Below, in pieces: positions 1-6,143 of a DNA stretch of 11,263 bases. The notes beneath the pieces are model-generated. The model was not told the origin of the DNA, ran no database searches, and saw only the letters and a list, made by a program, of their open reading frames with translations. The translations under genes were made by a program, and so were the position numbers. Position 1 is the stretch's first letter, and each line of letters starts with the position of its first letter. The stretch lies in contig JAUVKG010000048.1 in the NCBI GenBank assembly GCA_030596365.1, positions 1 to 11,263 of the forward strand, read 5' to 3'. Source of the DNA: Chlamydiota bacterium (GTDB taxonomy: Bacteria; Auribacterota; UBA3054; B51-G9).

Positions 1-1182
1 ATGACAAAACTCAAAGCCAAAGGTATCAATACCGTAAAACCGCTGTCAAACTGTTTTGCCACAGGATTATATGTGTGTTTAAAATCCGGCACAAGCATTG
101 CAGATACAAATGACTTGCGCAAACTCGCACCAATAATGAAAAAGAATGGTTTTGTAAAAAAATGGTCCTACAAAAAGAAAAATGATGCCATCATAACTTA
201 CCTTCCAAAGAAAAAGATTCTCAAATGCAAAATCTGGAAAGAATATCCGACCAACGCAGTTGCTTTTATCGATGACGGAATGGAACTTATCCCTGCCGAT
301 TTTTTTTACATGGGAGATGCTTTTTTAGGAGAAGGTGATGCTGATGAACTTCCGGTTCACCAAGTTAATATTGACTCTTTCTACATGGACAAATACGAAG
401 TCTCCAACGAGAAAATGCGGGAAGTTATGCAATGGGCGTTCGACAATGGAAAAATTACTGCAACAGCGGCGACAGTAAATAATCTCGAAGGTAACCAGCA
501 AGAATTGCTTGATTTAGATTCTTCCGATAATTGCCATATAAGCTTTTCATCAGGAACGTTTTCCATCGATACCGGCAAAGAAAATTACCCCTGTCAGAAA
601 GTTACCTGGTACGGTTCACAGGCTTATTGTAATTATAAAAGTGATATGGAAGGATTGGAAAGGTGTATCTCGTTTGATGACTGGAGCTGTAATTGGAGTT
701 CGAACGGTTATCGTTTGCCGACCGAGGCAGAATGGGAAAAGGCGGCACGCGGAGGCATAGTCGCCGAACGGTTCCCATGGGCGAACATAAACACTATCAC
801 GCACAGCAGAGCGAATTATAATAGCGATTCAACACCTTTCTATGATATCAGCCCCACTTCCGGTTATCATCCTGACTACGATAGTGGCAGTAGCCCTTAT
901 ACAAGTCCAGTTAACGCGTTCACTGCAAACGACTATGGGCTGTATAATATGGGAGGGAATGTGTCTGAATGGAATTGGGATTGGTTTTTGACCTATTGGT
1001 ATTCGGAGGACGGAGCGACAAATGATAATACTCGCGGCCCGGCTTCAAGCACCTACCGTGTGGTGCGTGGCGGTAGTTGGCATGGCCACGCTCTTAGCAT
1101 ACGTTGCGCCAGTCGTGAATACAGCTCGCCGGGGGTTAGCTGGAACAATGTTGGTTTTCGCTGCGCAAGGCGGATTCCCTGA
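1..1182 (+). CDS. FGE-sulfatase (SUMF1-fold) domain protein, catalytic cysteines apparently absent; possibly 5'-partial
   Basis: The C-terminal two thirds (about residues 95-392) carry the formylglycine-generating-enzyme/SUMF1 fold. The visible hallmarks are a MELIPADFFYMGD-type entry near 94-106, ELPVHQVNIDSFYMDKYEVS at 116-135, YRLPTEAEWEKAARGG at 237-252, YGLYNMGGNVSEW at 312-324, RVVRGGSW at 353-360 and GFRCAR at 385-390. True FGEs oxidise a sulfatase Cys or Ser using two cysteines soon after the RGGS motif. Here that stretch reads WHGHALSIRCASRE, which has no Cys at either expected position; only C369 and C388 lie nearby. The protein is therefore probably an FGE-fold protein of other function, as in the large FGE-like expansions of PVC bacteria. 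Residues 1-95 are lysine-rich, with no signal peptide and no domain I recognise. The ATG is base 1 of the window, so the true start may lie upstream. It converges on the GHL6 gene and probably does not belong to that operon. Confidence 0.85.
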   Translation: MTKLKAKGINTVKPLSNCFATGLYVCLKSGTSIADTNDLRKLAPIMKKNGFVKKWSYKKKNDAIITYLPKKKILKCKIWKEYPTNAVAFIDDGMELIPADFFYMGDAFLGEGDADELPVHQVNIDSFYMDKYEVSNEKMREVMQWAFDNGKITATAATVNNLEGNQQELLDLDSSDNCHISFSSGTFSIDTGKENYPCQKVTWYGSQAYCNYKSDMEGLERCISFDDWSCNWSSNGYRLPTEAEWEKAARGGIVAERFPWANINTITHSRANYNSDSTPFYDISPTSGYHPDYDSGSSPYTSPVNAFTANDYGLYNMGGNVSEWNWDWFLTYWYSEDGATNDNTRGPASSTYRVVRGGSWHGHALSIRCASREYSSPGVSWNNVGFRCARRIP

Positions 1183-1371
1183 GGCAATCAAGTAAGAGAA
1201 GTATTGAGACTAGATACTTAATAATTGGGAGATTGAATACTGTACTGAAAATATATTTGCAAAAAAACACCTGAATAAAAAATCTATCTTATAAATTATT
1301 CGTGTCCTTCGTGCTTTTCGTGGTAAAAATAATTATTTGGCAAGGTCGATCTCGCAACTCACATTTTGTGG
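1183..1371. other. Convergent intergenic spacer with a CGTGTCCTTCGTG-type repeat
   Basis: This is a short AT-rich gap between two convergent stop codons. At about 1299-1326 it holds the internally repetitive phrase cgtgtccttcgtgcttttcg, built on three near copies of tTCGTG. I recall this phrase as a dispersed intergenic sequence in many environmental bacterial genomes. I see no gene and no clear hairpin followed by a T-tract. Confidence 0.45.
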
Positions 1372-3474
1372 TTAATACTCCGCCATGAGCATTTTAAATA
1401 CTTGCATATTTTCCGCTTCAGCCTTTAAAGTTCCGTCTTTTTCCAAAATAAATTCTACAAGCTTTTCGTCAGGTAAAGTTACTAATCGCTTTATTTTTTT
1501 CCCTTCGTCTATTCGCAATTTAAACGGTATTTTTGAAATCGGAATTGCAGGTAATTGCGACTGATAATTTAGAAATCCGATTATGTAGCGATTTTTGTCT
1601 GGCTGATGATTTACATTCATCCAGACTCCCGGGAAAGTTTCTGCTGAATAACTTGGTTCTTCTTCCAAAAGATTTTTGATTAAATGTATAAAAAGTTTGT
1701 CGGAAGCTTCTACATTCACACTTTCCAAATCGGTTGCGCAGTAAACAGATTTTCCTTTTCCGAATTTATTTTTAATGAGAAAAGCGTTTTTTGTGTCTTC
1801 CCACGGTGGTGAACTATGGAAACTTGACCAGTTTTGGTCATGAACAGTTCCGGGATGCGGCGAAGCGTAAGGGAGAGTAAGAGTTGCCATTACATCACCT
1901 TCCGCTTCTGTTTTAAGCCGCAAAGTTCTGCCGGTTAAAATACAAATACTGTCCTGCGGTTTAATCAACTCAAAAATTTCGTTTCCTTCAACAGGTTTTA
2001 AGTATGCAAATCTCCCAAGATCATCCTTTTCAAAATGGCAGCCGAAAACATCTGATAACATAAAATCATTGTGGCGTTTACCGCTTGTTTCAGTAAGTGA
2101 AGTCCAACCGCTTGCGTAAATTTTCCCGCCGTTATCGACATATTTTTTAAAAGCTGTGATTTCTTCTTTGCACATTCTTAAAACATTCGGCAGAATAATT
2201 ACTTTGTATTTATCAAGATTCCCGAGATTTTCAAGTTGCTTTTGTGTGATAACGCCAAAAGGAAGATGCGCTTCCTGTAAAATCCTGACAGCCCCAACTG
2301 CGGCTTCGCGATGCGGATAAGTATTTAGTAGGCCGCATTCCGAAAGTGGTTTTCCGTTTTCCGCAAAATCCATTTTTGAAGAGTTGCTGAAATAAACAGC
2401 TATGTCTTCAATACCTTCGCCACCAAGCCACGGCTCATATTTTGAAGTTTTTTCGAAAATATCGTTGATACGTTCGTAAACTGCGGGGTTTATTGTGCCA
2501 ACCGGATCAATTGCATCTATAAAAAGAAAAGCTGCAGAAAAAAGTGTCGCTGCATGCGCCTGCATCTCCATTTTATCAACACGTTTCAGGTTCACATGGT
2601 CATGAAGGTCGATGCATCGTGAAGTCATAAATTCCGCGGGAGCATTTTCAGTCAAATTTGTCATAAGTTTGATAACAAGAAGTTGCTCATGAGCATTACC
2701 GTAAAAATCTCCACCGAGAAAATCATGATGGACAGCCGAATAAGTTGGCAGTCCGGCCACCCAGTTAAAAATGCTTGTCGAGAAGTTATGATAAACGCTG
2801 ATATTCGGGCGAATATTTTTAACTGTTGCAGTCAATTCTCCCGCGAAATCGCTCATCCATTTTTCACGAGAAGATTGAAATGCGCACCAATTTTCGTTTG
2901 TCCAATCAATAGTTTCCGGAATTTCAAAACCTGTTTCTTTTTTATAAAGTTCGCGACAGTGGGGGCACAAACAAACATTAGGCCAGAAAGTCATGTCATA
3001 AAAAAATCCGTCAAAATCGTAACGCTCTACCAGGTCGCGTGCCTGTTCAAGCGCGAAACTTCGATAACCAGGATTGTTCGGGCAGCAGTTCCCGGCGCGT
3101 CCCTGAAAAATTGAACTTCCGGGATTTGCGGCAACCATTCTCCATTCTTCGTGCTTCAGGTATGCCCAATTATTATAAATGACACTGTAATATGCGCACG
3201 AAAAAATATCACGTTTTTTAAGTTGTTCAAGCATTTCACTTACAACATCACGATTCAATAATGCTTCATGAACCTTACCGGTCTTTGCCGGCCAGTTGCA
3301 AATACCGGTATGTGCCTGGCAATAAAACATAACCGACTGCAAGCCGGCCTGTTCGTATTGTTGAGCTATTTGTACGGGTTCATATTTTGACAAGAATTCA
3401 TTTTCCCAGTCGGGGATATGCATATCGATGAGCATTCTCCGCCAGGATTTTTGGTACCATTTTATATTTTTCAT
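1372..3474 (-). CDS. GHL6-type (hypothetical glycosyl hydrolase 6) protein with beta-galactosidase-trimerisation-like domain, 700 aa
   Basis: The N-terminal half (about 1-345) looks like the TIM-barrel domain of the 'hypothetical glycosyl hydrolase 6' family. It has LIDMHIPDW at 15-23, QAHTGICNWPAKTGKVH at 53-69, the RYDFDGFFYDMTFW segment at 151-164 and the family-typical CLCPHCREL around 168-175. D155 and D160 in DFDGFFYD are candidate catalytic acids by analogy with other alpha-glycosidase barrels; this is not proven. Residues about 355-640 resemble the glutamine-amidotransferase-like trimerisation domain of GH42-type beta-galactosidases (REAAVGAVRILQEAHLPFGVI at 389-409, YKVIILPN at 423-430, KYVDNGGKIYASG at 444-456). 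A short beta-rich tail follows. There is no signal peptide, so a cytoplasmic enzyme acting on imported oligosaccharides is inferred. It is the last gene of the minus-strand run and no Shine-Dalgarno precedes the ATG. The substrate is unknown. Confidence 0.85.
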   Translation of the reverse strand: MKNIKWYQKSWRRMLIDMHIPDWENEFLSKYEPVQIAQQYEQAGLQSVMFYCQAHTGICNWPAKTGKVHEALLNRDVVSEMLEQLKKRDIFSCAYYSVIYNNWAYLKHEEWRMVAANPGSSIFQGRAGNCCPNNPGYRSFALEQARDLVERYDFDGFFYDMTFWPNVCLCPHCRELYKKETGFEIPETIDWTNENWCAFQSSREKWMSDFAGELTATVKNIRPNISVYHNFSTSIFNWVAGLPTYSAVHHDFLGGDFYGNAHEQLLVIKLMTNLTENAPAEFMTSRCIDLHDHVNLKRVDKMEMQAHAATLFSAAFLFIDAIDPVGTINPAVYERINDIFEKTSKYEPWLGGEGIEDIAVYFSNSSKMDFAENGKPLSECGLLNTYPHREAAVGAVRILQEAHLPFGVITQKQLENLGNLDKYKVIILPNVLRMCKEEITAFKKYVDNGGKIYASGWTSLTETSGKRHNDFMLSDVFGCHFEKDDLGRFAYLKPVEGNEIFELIKPQDSICILTGRTLRLKTEAEGDVMATLTLPYASPHPGTVHDQNWSSFHSSPPWEDTKNAFLIKNKFGKGKSVYCATDLESVNVEASDKLFIHLIKNLLEEEPSYSAETFPGVWMNVNHQPDKNRYIIGFLNYQSQLPAIPISKIPFKLRIDEGKKIKRLVTLPDEKLVEFILEKDGTLKAEAENMQVFKMLMAEY

Positions 3475-3583
3475 AATATTGTTTTTATAATTTTTTTAGA
3501 CACGAATTTTTGGGAACCCGGCGTATGCCTGGACACTGATTTACACGATTTTTTATTTTGTTTAATTCTTTATTTCTTTAATT

Positions 3584-3621
3584 ATTTTGCTGTAAATCAT
3601 TTTGCTGTAAATCATTTTGCA
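3584..3621. repeat. 15-bp tandem repeat, attttgctgtaaatc x 2.5
   Basis: The unit attttgctgtaaatc occurs at 3584-3598 and 3599-3613, followed by a partial copy to 3621. Its core aatcattttgc recurs at 3746-3756 in the same spacer, so this is a local family rather than a single duplication. The repeat is non-coding; in one frame it reads as a spurious FAVNHFAVNH peptide. Confidence 0.85.
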
Positions 3622-3644
3622 GCAACGAAGTAACACTGTACTCA

Positions 3645-3659
3645 TGTTCATGATGAACA
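3645..3659. promoter_or_regulatory. Perfect 7+1+7 palindrome, candidate operator
   Basis: The sequence tgttcatgatgaaca has two perfect 7-nt arms around a single G. It lies about 170 bp upstream of the GHL6 start (3474). The size and symmetry suit a dimeric DNA-binding protein, but no second copy was noticed in the window and no regulator is linked to it. Confidence 0.3.
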
Positions 3660-3724
3660 GCAGAATGATTTTTAAATACAATTCAATTTCTTTTCTTTTT
3701 ATTAAAACAATAAATATCTTTGTA

Positions 3725-3756
3725 GACAGAATCATTTAGTGACAGAATCATTTTGC
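3725..3756. repeat. 16-bp direct repeat, gacagaatcattt x 2
   Basis: The 13-mer gacagaatcattt occurs at 3725-3737 and 3741-3753, 16 bp apart. The second copy continues into aatcattttgc, the core of the 15-bp repeat 130 bp away. A GC-rich patch begins directly after it. Confidence 0.75.
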
Positions 3757-3814
3757 GTGCCCGCCGCGTCCCGCGTATGCTGGGGGAGAGTTTCGGGTCT
3801 CTTGCGTTTAAATT

Positions 3815-5035
3815 TTATTGCGTTAAATTTTTTTTATTTGATTCTGTTATCATTTGGAGCATATATTTTCTGTTGTTATCATAAGTAACATTCCATTCTT
3901 TATCTTGTTCGCTATAATCATAAACCCATAAAGCTGATAGAGGAACATTGTTATCTTTAATGGCTTTTATCATTCTTTTATAAACTGATTTAACTTCATT
4001 ACTGTAATTGTTGGGAACACCAAACTCGCCAATAAATAAAGGCTTCTTAGCTGTTAAAGCAAGATTTTGTGATACTTTTATTACTTCTTCAACAGTTTTT
4101 GCCCTTCCTACATATTTTTTGTCTTTTACAGGGTAAACATGAATGCTGATTGTGTCGAAAGGGTCGGGATTATCGCGAAGTAAAATTTCATTATATTGTT
4201 CGCGAGTATCTTCATCCCAACTGTTTTCAGTTGTGTTGTGATATGCAAAACGATGGGGAACAGCATTGCCGGTAATAAGGATTCGCGTTTTATCATATTC
4301 GCGAACAACTTTTGCGATCTCATCAAAAACTACGTGCATATAATGAGATTTAAAGTCATCGCGTGATGTTCTGTTCGTAGGCGTTCCAAGGTCAGGATGA
4401 ACCCAGGGGCGGTGCTCTGAAGCGTTAGGCAAATCGATATGAAGGTTGTATTCGTTTCCAACTTCCCATCCCCAAATTGCCGGAGAATCATTATAACGCG
4501 TTACAACTTCTTTTGTAAATTTTTTGATAAAAGCAATAGTTTTGCTTTTGGGATTTCCAAGCTGGTCAAGAGGTTCTTTCATTGTGTCAGGGGCACAAGG
4601 ATAATACCAAAACAAGGAAGGAATAAGTCCGACATTATTTTTCTCTGCTGTTTCAACGATTTTATCAAGCAATTTAAAATAAGCTTCTTTATCATCAAGA
4701 TATAGTTTGTTTTCTGTGGGCCAGAAACCGCCGCACATAAATCGCGCGAAAGGTATTTCTGCTTCAGACAGCTGTTCAATACCTTTGACATAAGAATTAT
4801 CGTTAGTGTTTTTTAGCACGCGATAAAACAAGTCGAAATAATTTACACCGATACTGCGATAAGGTTTTTCGTCTTTTTTAAGTACGCCGTTTTCTACATA
4901 TAATCCTAACTTTTTCATATTTGAATTTTTGATTTCGCGATAGCGCCCCGCGGATGCCGGGGTAGATTTTTGATTTTTAGTGCAGCAGCATGAAGTTAAT
5001 ATTAATGCTGTAATTATAAGGATAGTTGTTTTCAT
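3815..5035 (-). CDS. GH5-type (cellulase superfamily) lipoprotein glycosidase, 406 aa
   Basis: This is a secreted clan GH-A glycoside hydrolase. Residues 1-16 form a lipoprotein signal peptide ending in the lipobox LTSC, with C16 as the lipidated residue, so it should be membrane-anchored. The barrel begins near residue 43 (LYVENGVLKKDEKPYRSIGVNYFDLF) and has the GH5 landmarks IWGWEVGNEYN at 187-197, with E195 as expected acid/base, SIHVYP near 297-302, and KPLFIGEFG at 331-339, with E337 as expected nucleophile. Endo-acting beta-mannanase or glucanase-like retaining hydrolysis is the family expectation; the exact substrate is unknown. A GC-rich palindromic patch (4946-4962) falls inside the coding sequence. 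It supplies the linker residues STPASAGRYREIKN (24-37), between the lipobox and the catalytic domain, where extra residues would be tolerated. No Shine-Dalgarno sequence precedes the ATG. Confidence 0.88.
   Translation of the reverse strand: MKTTILIITALILTSCCCTKNQKSTPASAGRYREIKNSNMKKLGLYVENGVLKKDEKPYRSIGVNYFDLFYRVLKNTNDNSYVKGIEQLSEAEIPFARFMCGGFWPTENKLYLDDKEAYFKLLDKIVETAEKNNVGLIPSLFWYYPCAPDTMKEPLDQLGNPKSKTIAFIKKFTKEVVTRYNDSPAIWGWEVGNEYNLHIDLPNASEHRPWVHPDLGTPTNRTSRDDFKSHYMHVVFDEIAKVVREYDKTRILITGNAVPHRFAYHNTTENSWDEDTREQYNEILLRDNPDPFDTISIHVYPVKDKKYVGRAKTVEEVIKVSQNLALTAKKPLFIGEFGVPNNYSNEVKSVYKRMIKAIKDNNVPLSALWVYDYSEQDKEWNVTYDNNRKYMLQMITESNKKNLTQ
4946..4962. repeat. GC-rich palindromic patch inside the lipoprotein linker
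   Basis: ccccgcggatgccgggg is a near-palindrome embedded in AT-rich coding DNA. It encodes part of the flexible linker after the lipid-anchored cysteine. Its style (cc-gNNatgccggg) matches the GC-rich patches in nearby spacers, which suggests insertion of a dispersed element that happened to keep the frame. Confidence 0.55.
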
Positions 5036-5045
5036 AGTGAAGAAT

Positions 5046-5069
5046 GGATTATTGGATTATTGGATTAAT
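5046..5069. repeat. Octamer tandem repeat, three copies, inverted relative to the other arrays
   Basis: ggattatt, ggattatt and ggattaat lie in tandem just upstream of the GH5-type lipoprotein start (5035). On the opposite strand these are aataatcc and attaatcc, members of the same octamer family as the larger arrays at 7733, 9173 and 10449 but in the opposite orientation. Confidence 0.85.
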
Positions 5070-5127
5070 TCCCCCTTTCCTAAAGTGGAACATCCCGATT
5101 ATTCCATCGGGAGTGGGTAAGGGGGAT
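5068..5127. repeat. Nested hairpin element with CCCCCTT/AAGGGGG outer arms
   Basis: The outer arms are attccccctt near 5068-5077 and aagggggat at 5119-5127. They enclose a perfect 7-bp stem, tcccgat at 5093-5099 and atcggga at 5106-5112. No T-tract follows on either strand, so a mobile or structural repeat is more likely than a terminator. A related pair of hairpins occurs at 9129-9161. Confidence 0.55.
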
Positions 5128-5164
5128 TTTAATTTGGATAACCGATTACAGATTCAAGTCAGGA

Positions 5165-5794
5165 TTATCCGGACCGAAATGCTTTAACATCACTATCGGA
5201 TCCGTAGGGCTGGGATTTGTTATCGCCTTTTGTGAAGTTTACGAAACACTCGCGAACCTGTTCTTTTGTTGTTCCCGGTTGAAAACCGAAAAAAGTGTAA
5301 GGATAGTCAGCGCCGTAATTATTCACCTGCGGCGGGAAGTAGTAAGCTTCCGGTTTTCCAAGTTGGCCAACAAGTTTAGCGTGTTCAGCGCGGTGATGAA
5401 TATGGTGTGGCAAAGCGCCTTTGTTATCGAAGAATTTAGAAAACATTGGCCATCGAGCATGTTCATTCCAAATCTTTTCTCCGACAATTTCGCTTTTTAG
5501 TTCTGCTACAGCATCTCTCAAAAGAACTTGTTCAACTTTCCCGCCATTCTCAACAACGATAAAACTTAAACCTTCGTTCGGCGATGTCAGAGGAGCGTTA
5601 TCAGCCGGTGTTGTAGAAGCGAACCAGCGTTTGTCAATTCCACCGCGTTCTCCTCCGAGAGCGTAATAATCATCGGGGTGCAATTTAATTCTTCTTCCGG
5701 GAACGCAAAAGCTTCTTGGCACCCATGCGGGTGCAAGTCTTAAAATACCTTTACCCTGTTCGAGCGCTTGTTGCGCGATAATTTTTGTGCTCAT
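5165..5794 (-). CDS. Cupin/mannose-6-phosphate-isomerase-like protein, apparently truncated, 209 aa
   Basis: The protein carries a metal-site-like cluster, PHHIHHRAEHA, at 129-139, followed by KPEAYYFPPQ at 147-156 and YTFFGFQPGTTKEQVRECF at 166-184. These features resemble cupin-type sugar isomerases. From memory, relatives in PVC bacteria run to roughly twice this length and continue past the GDN at 190-192 into a second half with a further cupin strand set. Here the frame instead ends in an unrelated-looking tail (SQPYGSDSDVKAFRSG) at a TAA. The neighbouring frame stays open a little further to a TAA at 5146-5148, ending in GPDNPDLNL, so an internal deletion or frameshift is plausible. It may still act as a small single-cupin protein or be a decaying gene. 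There is no signal peptide, and a weak AAAGG lies upstream of the ATG. In context it would isomerise or bind a released sugar, which is inference. Confidence 0.65.
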   Translation of the reverse strand: MSTKIIAQQALEQGKGILRLAPAWVPRSFCVPGRRIKLHPDDYYALGGERGGIDKRWFASTTPADNAPLTSPNEGLSFIVVENGGKVEQVLLRDAVAELKSEIVGEKIWNEHARWPMFSKFFDNKGALPHHIHHRAEHAKLVGQLGKPEAYYFPPQVNNYGADYPYTFFGFQPGTTKEQVRECFVNFTKGDNKSQPYGSDSDVKAFRSG

Positions 5795-5891
5795 AATATA
5801 TACCTTTTGTTTATAATCATTAATTTAATTTTCCGCTTTGGAGTGCAACAATGTTGTTTTTTTGTATTCTCAAAAAATCATTTGTTGCGAT

Positions 5892-5922
5892 AATTTATTT
5901 TTTCTCGATGAGAAAATAAATT
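5892..5922. repeat. AT-rich hairpin inside the inverted-repeat element
   Basis: aatttatttt..ctc pairs with gagaaaataaatt around a gat loop, with a 2-nt bulge. It forms the upper part of the larger fold of the element. Confidence 0.6.
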
Positions 5923-5979
5923 ACAATTCTTCGAGAATAATTAAGATTTCGATTTATGTGTTCTTTGCGGGAATATCGT

Positions 5980-5993
5980 CCCGATGTATCGGG
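5980..5993. repeat. cccgatgtatcggg hairpin
   Basis: This is a short GC-rich palindrome, cccgat-gt-atcggg, within the inverted-repeat element. The same stem sequence (cccgat/atcggg) occurs with a different loop at 5094-5111. Confidence 0.65.
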
Positions 5994-6143
5994 CCGCCGC
6001 AGAAAATGAAATTTAGCTATCGCAAAATTCCAACATTTCTGCACTCCAAAGCGTCATACTTTTTGCCTTTCAGGCAATTGTGCCGCACTGGGAACCCGGC
6101 ATACCCGAAACTCTCCGGGCGCGGCGCGGGTCAAGAGTGCGGC

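Larger units (their letters stand above)
3475..3814. other. Repeat-rich spacer between the GHL6 and GH5-type genes
   Basis: This 340-bp gap holds no convincing gene. It contains the 15-bp and 16-bp AATCATTTTGC-bearing repeats, a perfect 15-nt palindrome at 3645-3659, and two GC-rich patches. The patches lie at about 3512-3532 (gggaacccggcgtatgcctgg) and 3756-3806 (containing cccgcgtatgctggg and gagagtttcggg), and they stand out against AT-rich surroundings. A promoter for the GHL6 gene could lie here, but no box is clear enough to call. Confidence 0.6.
5834..6053. mobile_element. MITE-like non-coding element, 220 bp with 23-bp terminal inverted repeats
   Basis: The left end (5834-5856, beginning cgctttggagtgca) matches the reverse complement of the right end (6031-6053) at 21 of 23 positions. 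The interior has no coding capacity but contains two further hairpins, at 5892-5922 and 5980-5993. No target-site duplication is obvious. The structure fits a miniature inverted-repeat element or another dispersed palindromic repeat. The family is unknown. Confidence 0.6.
5795..6143. other. Spacer dominated by a MITE-like element and a GC-rich patch
   Basis: No convincing gene is present. The + strand is open across most of this gap, but the reading runs through inverted repeats and into the antisense of the downstream gene. The content is the inverted-repeat element at 5834-6053, then a GC-rich patch at about 6089-6130 (accCGGCATACCC, cccgaaactctccggg, gcggcgcggg). That patch resembles, in inverted orientation, the one at 3756-3806. 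Confidence 0.6.

Noticed and set aside
2683..3114. 143-codon + strand frame inside the GHL6 gene
   Set aside because: It is antisense to a well-supported catalytic domain and its composition is that of a shadow frame.
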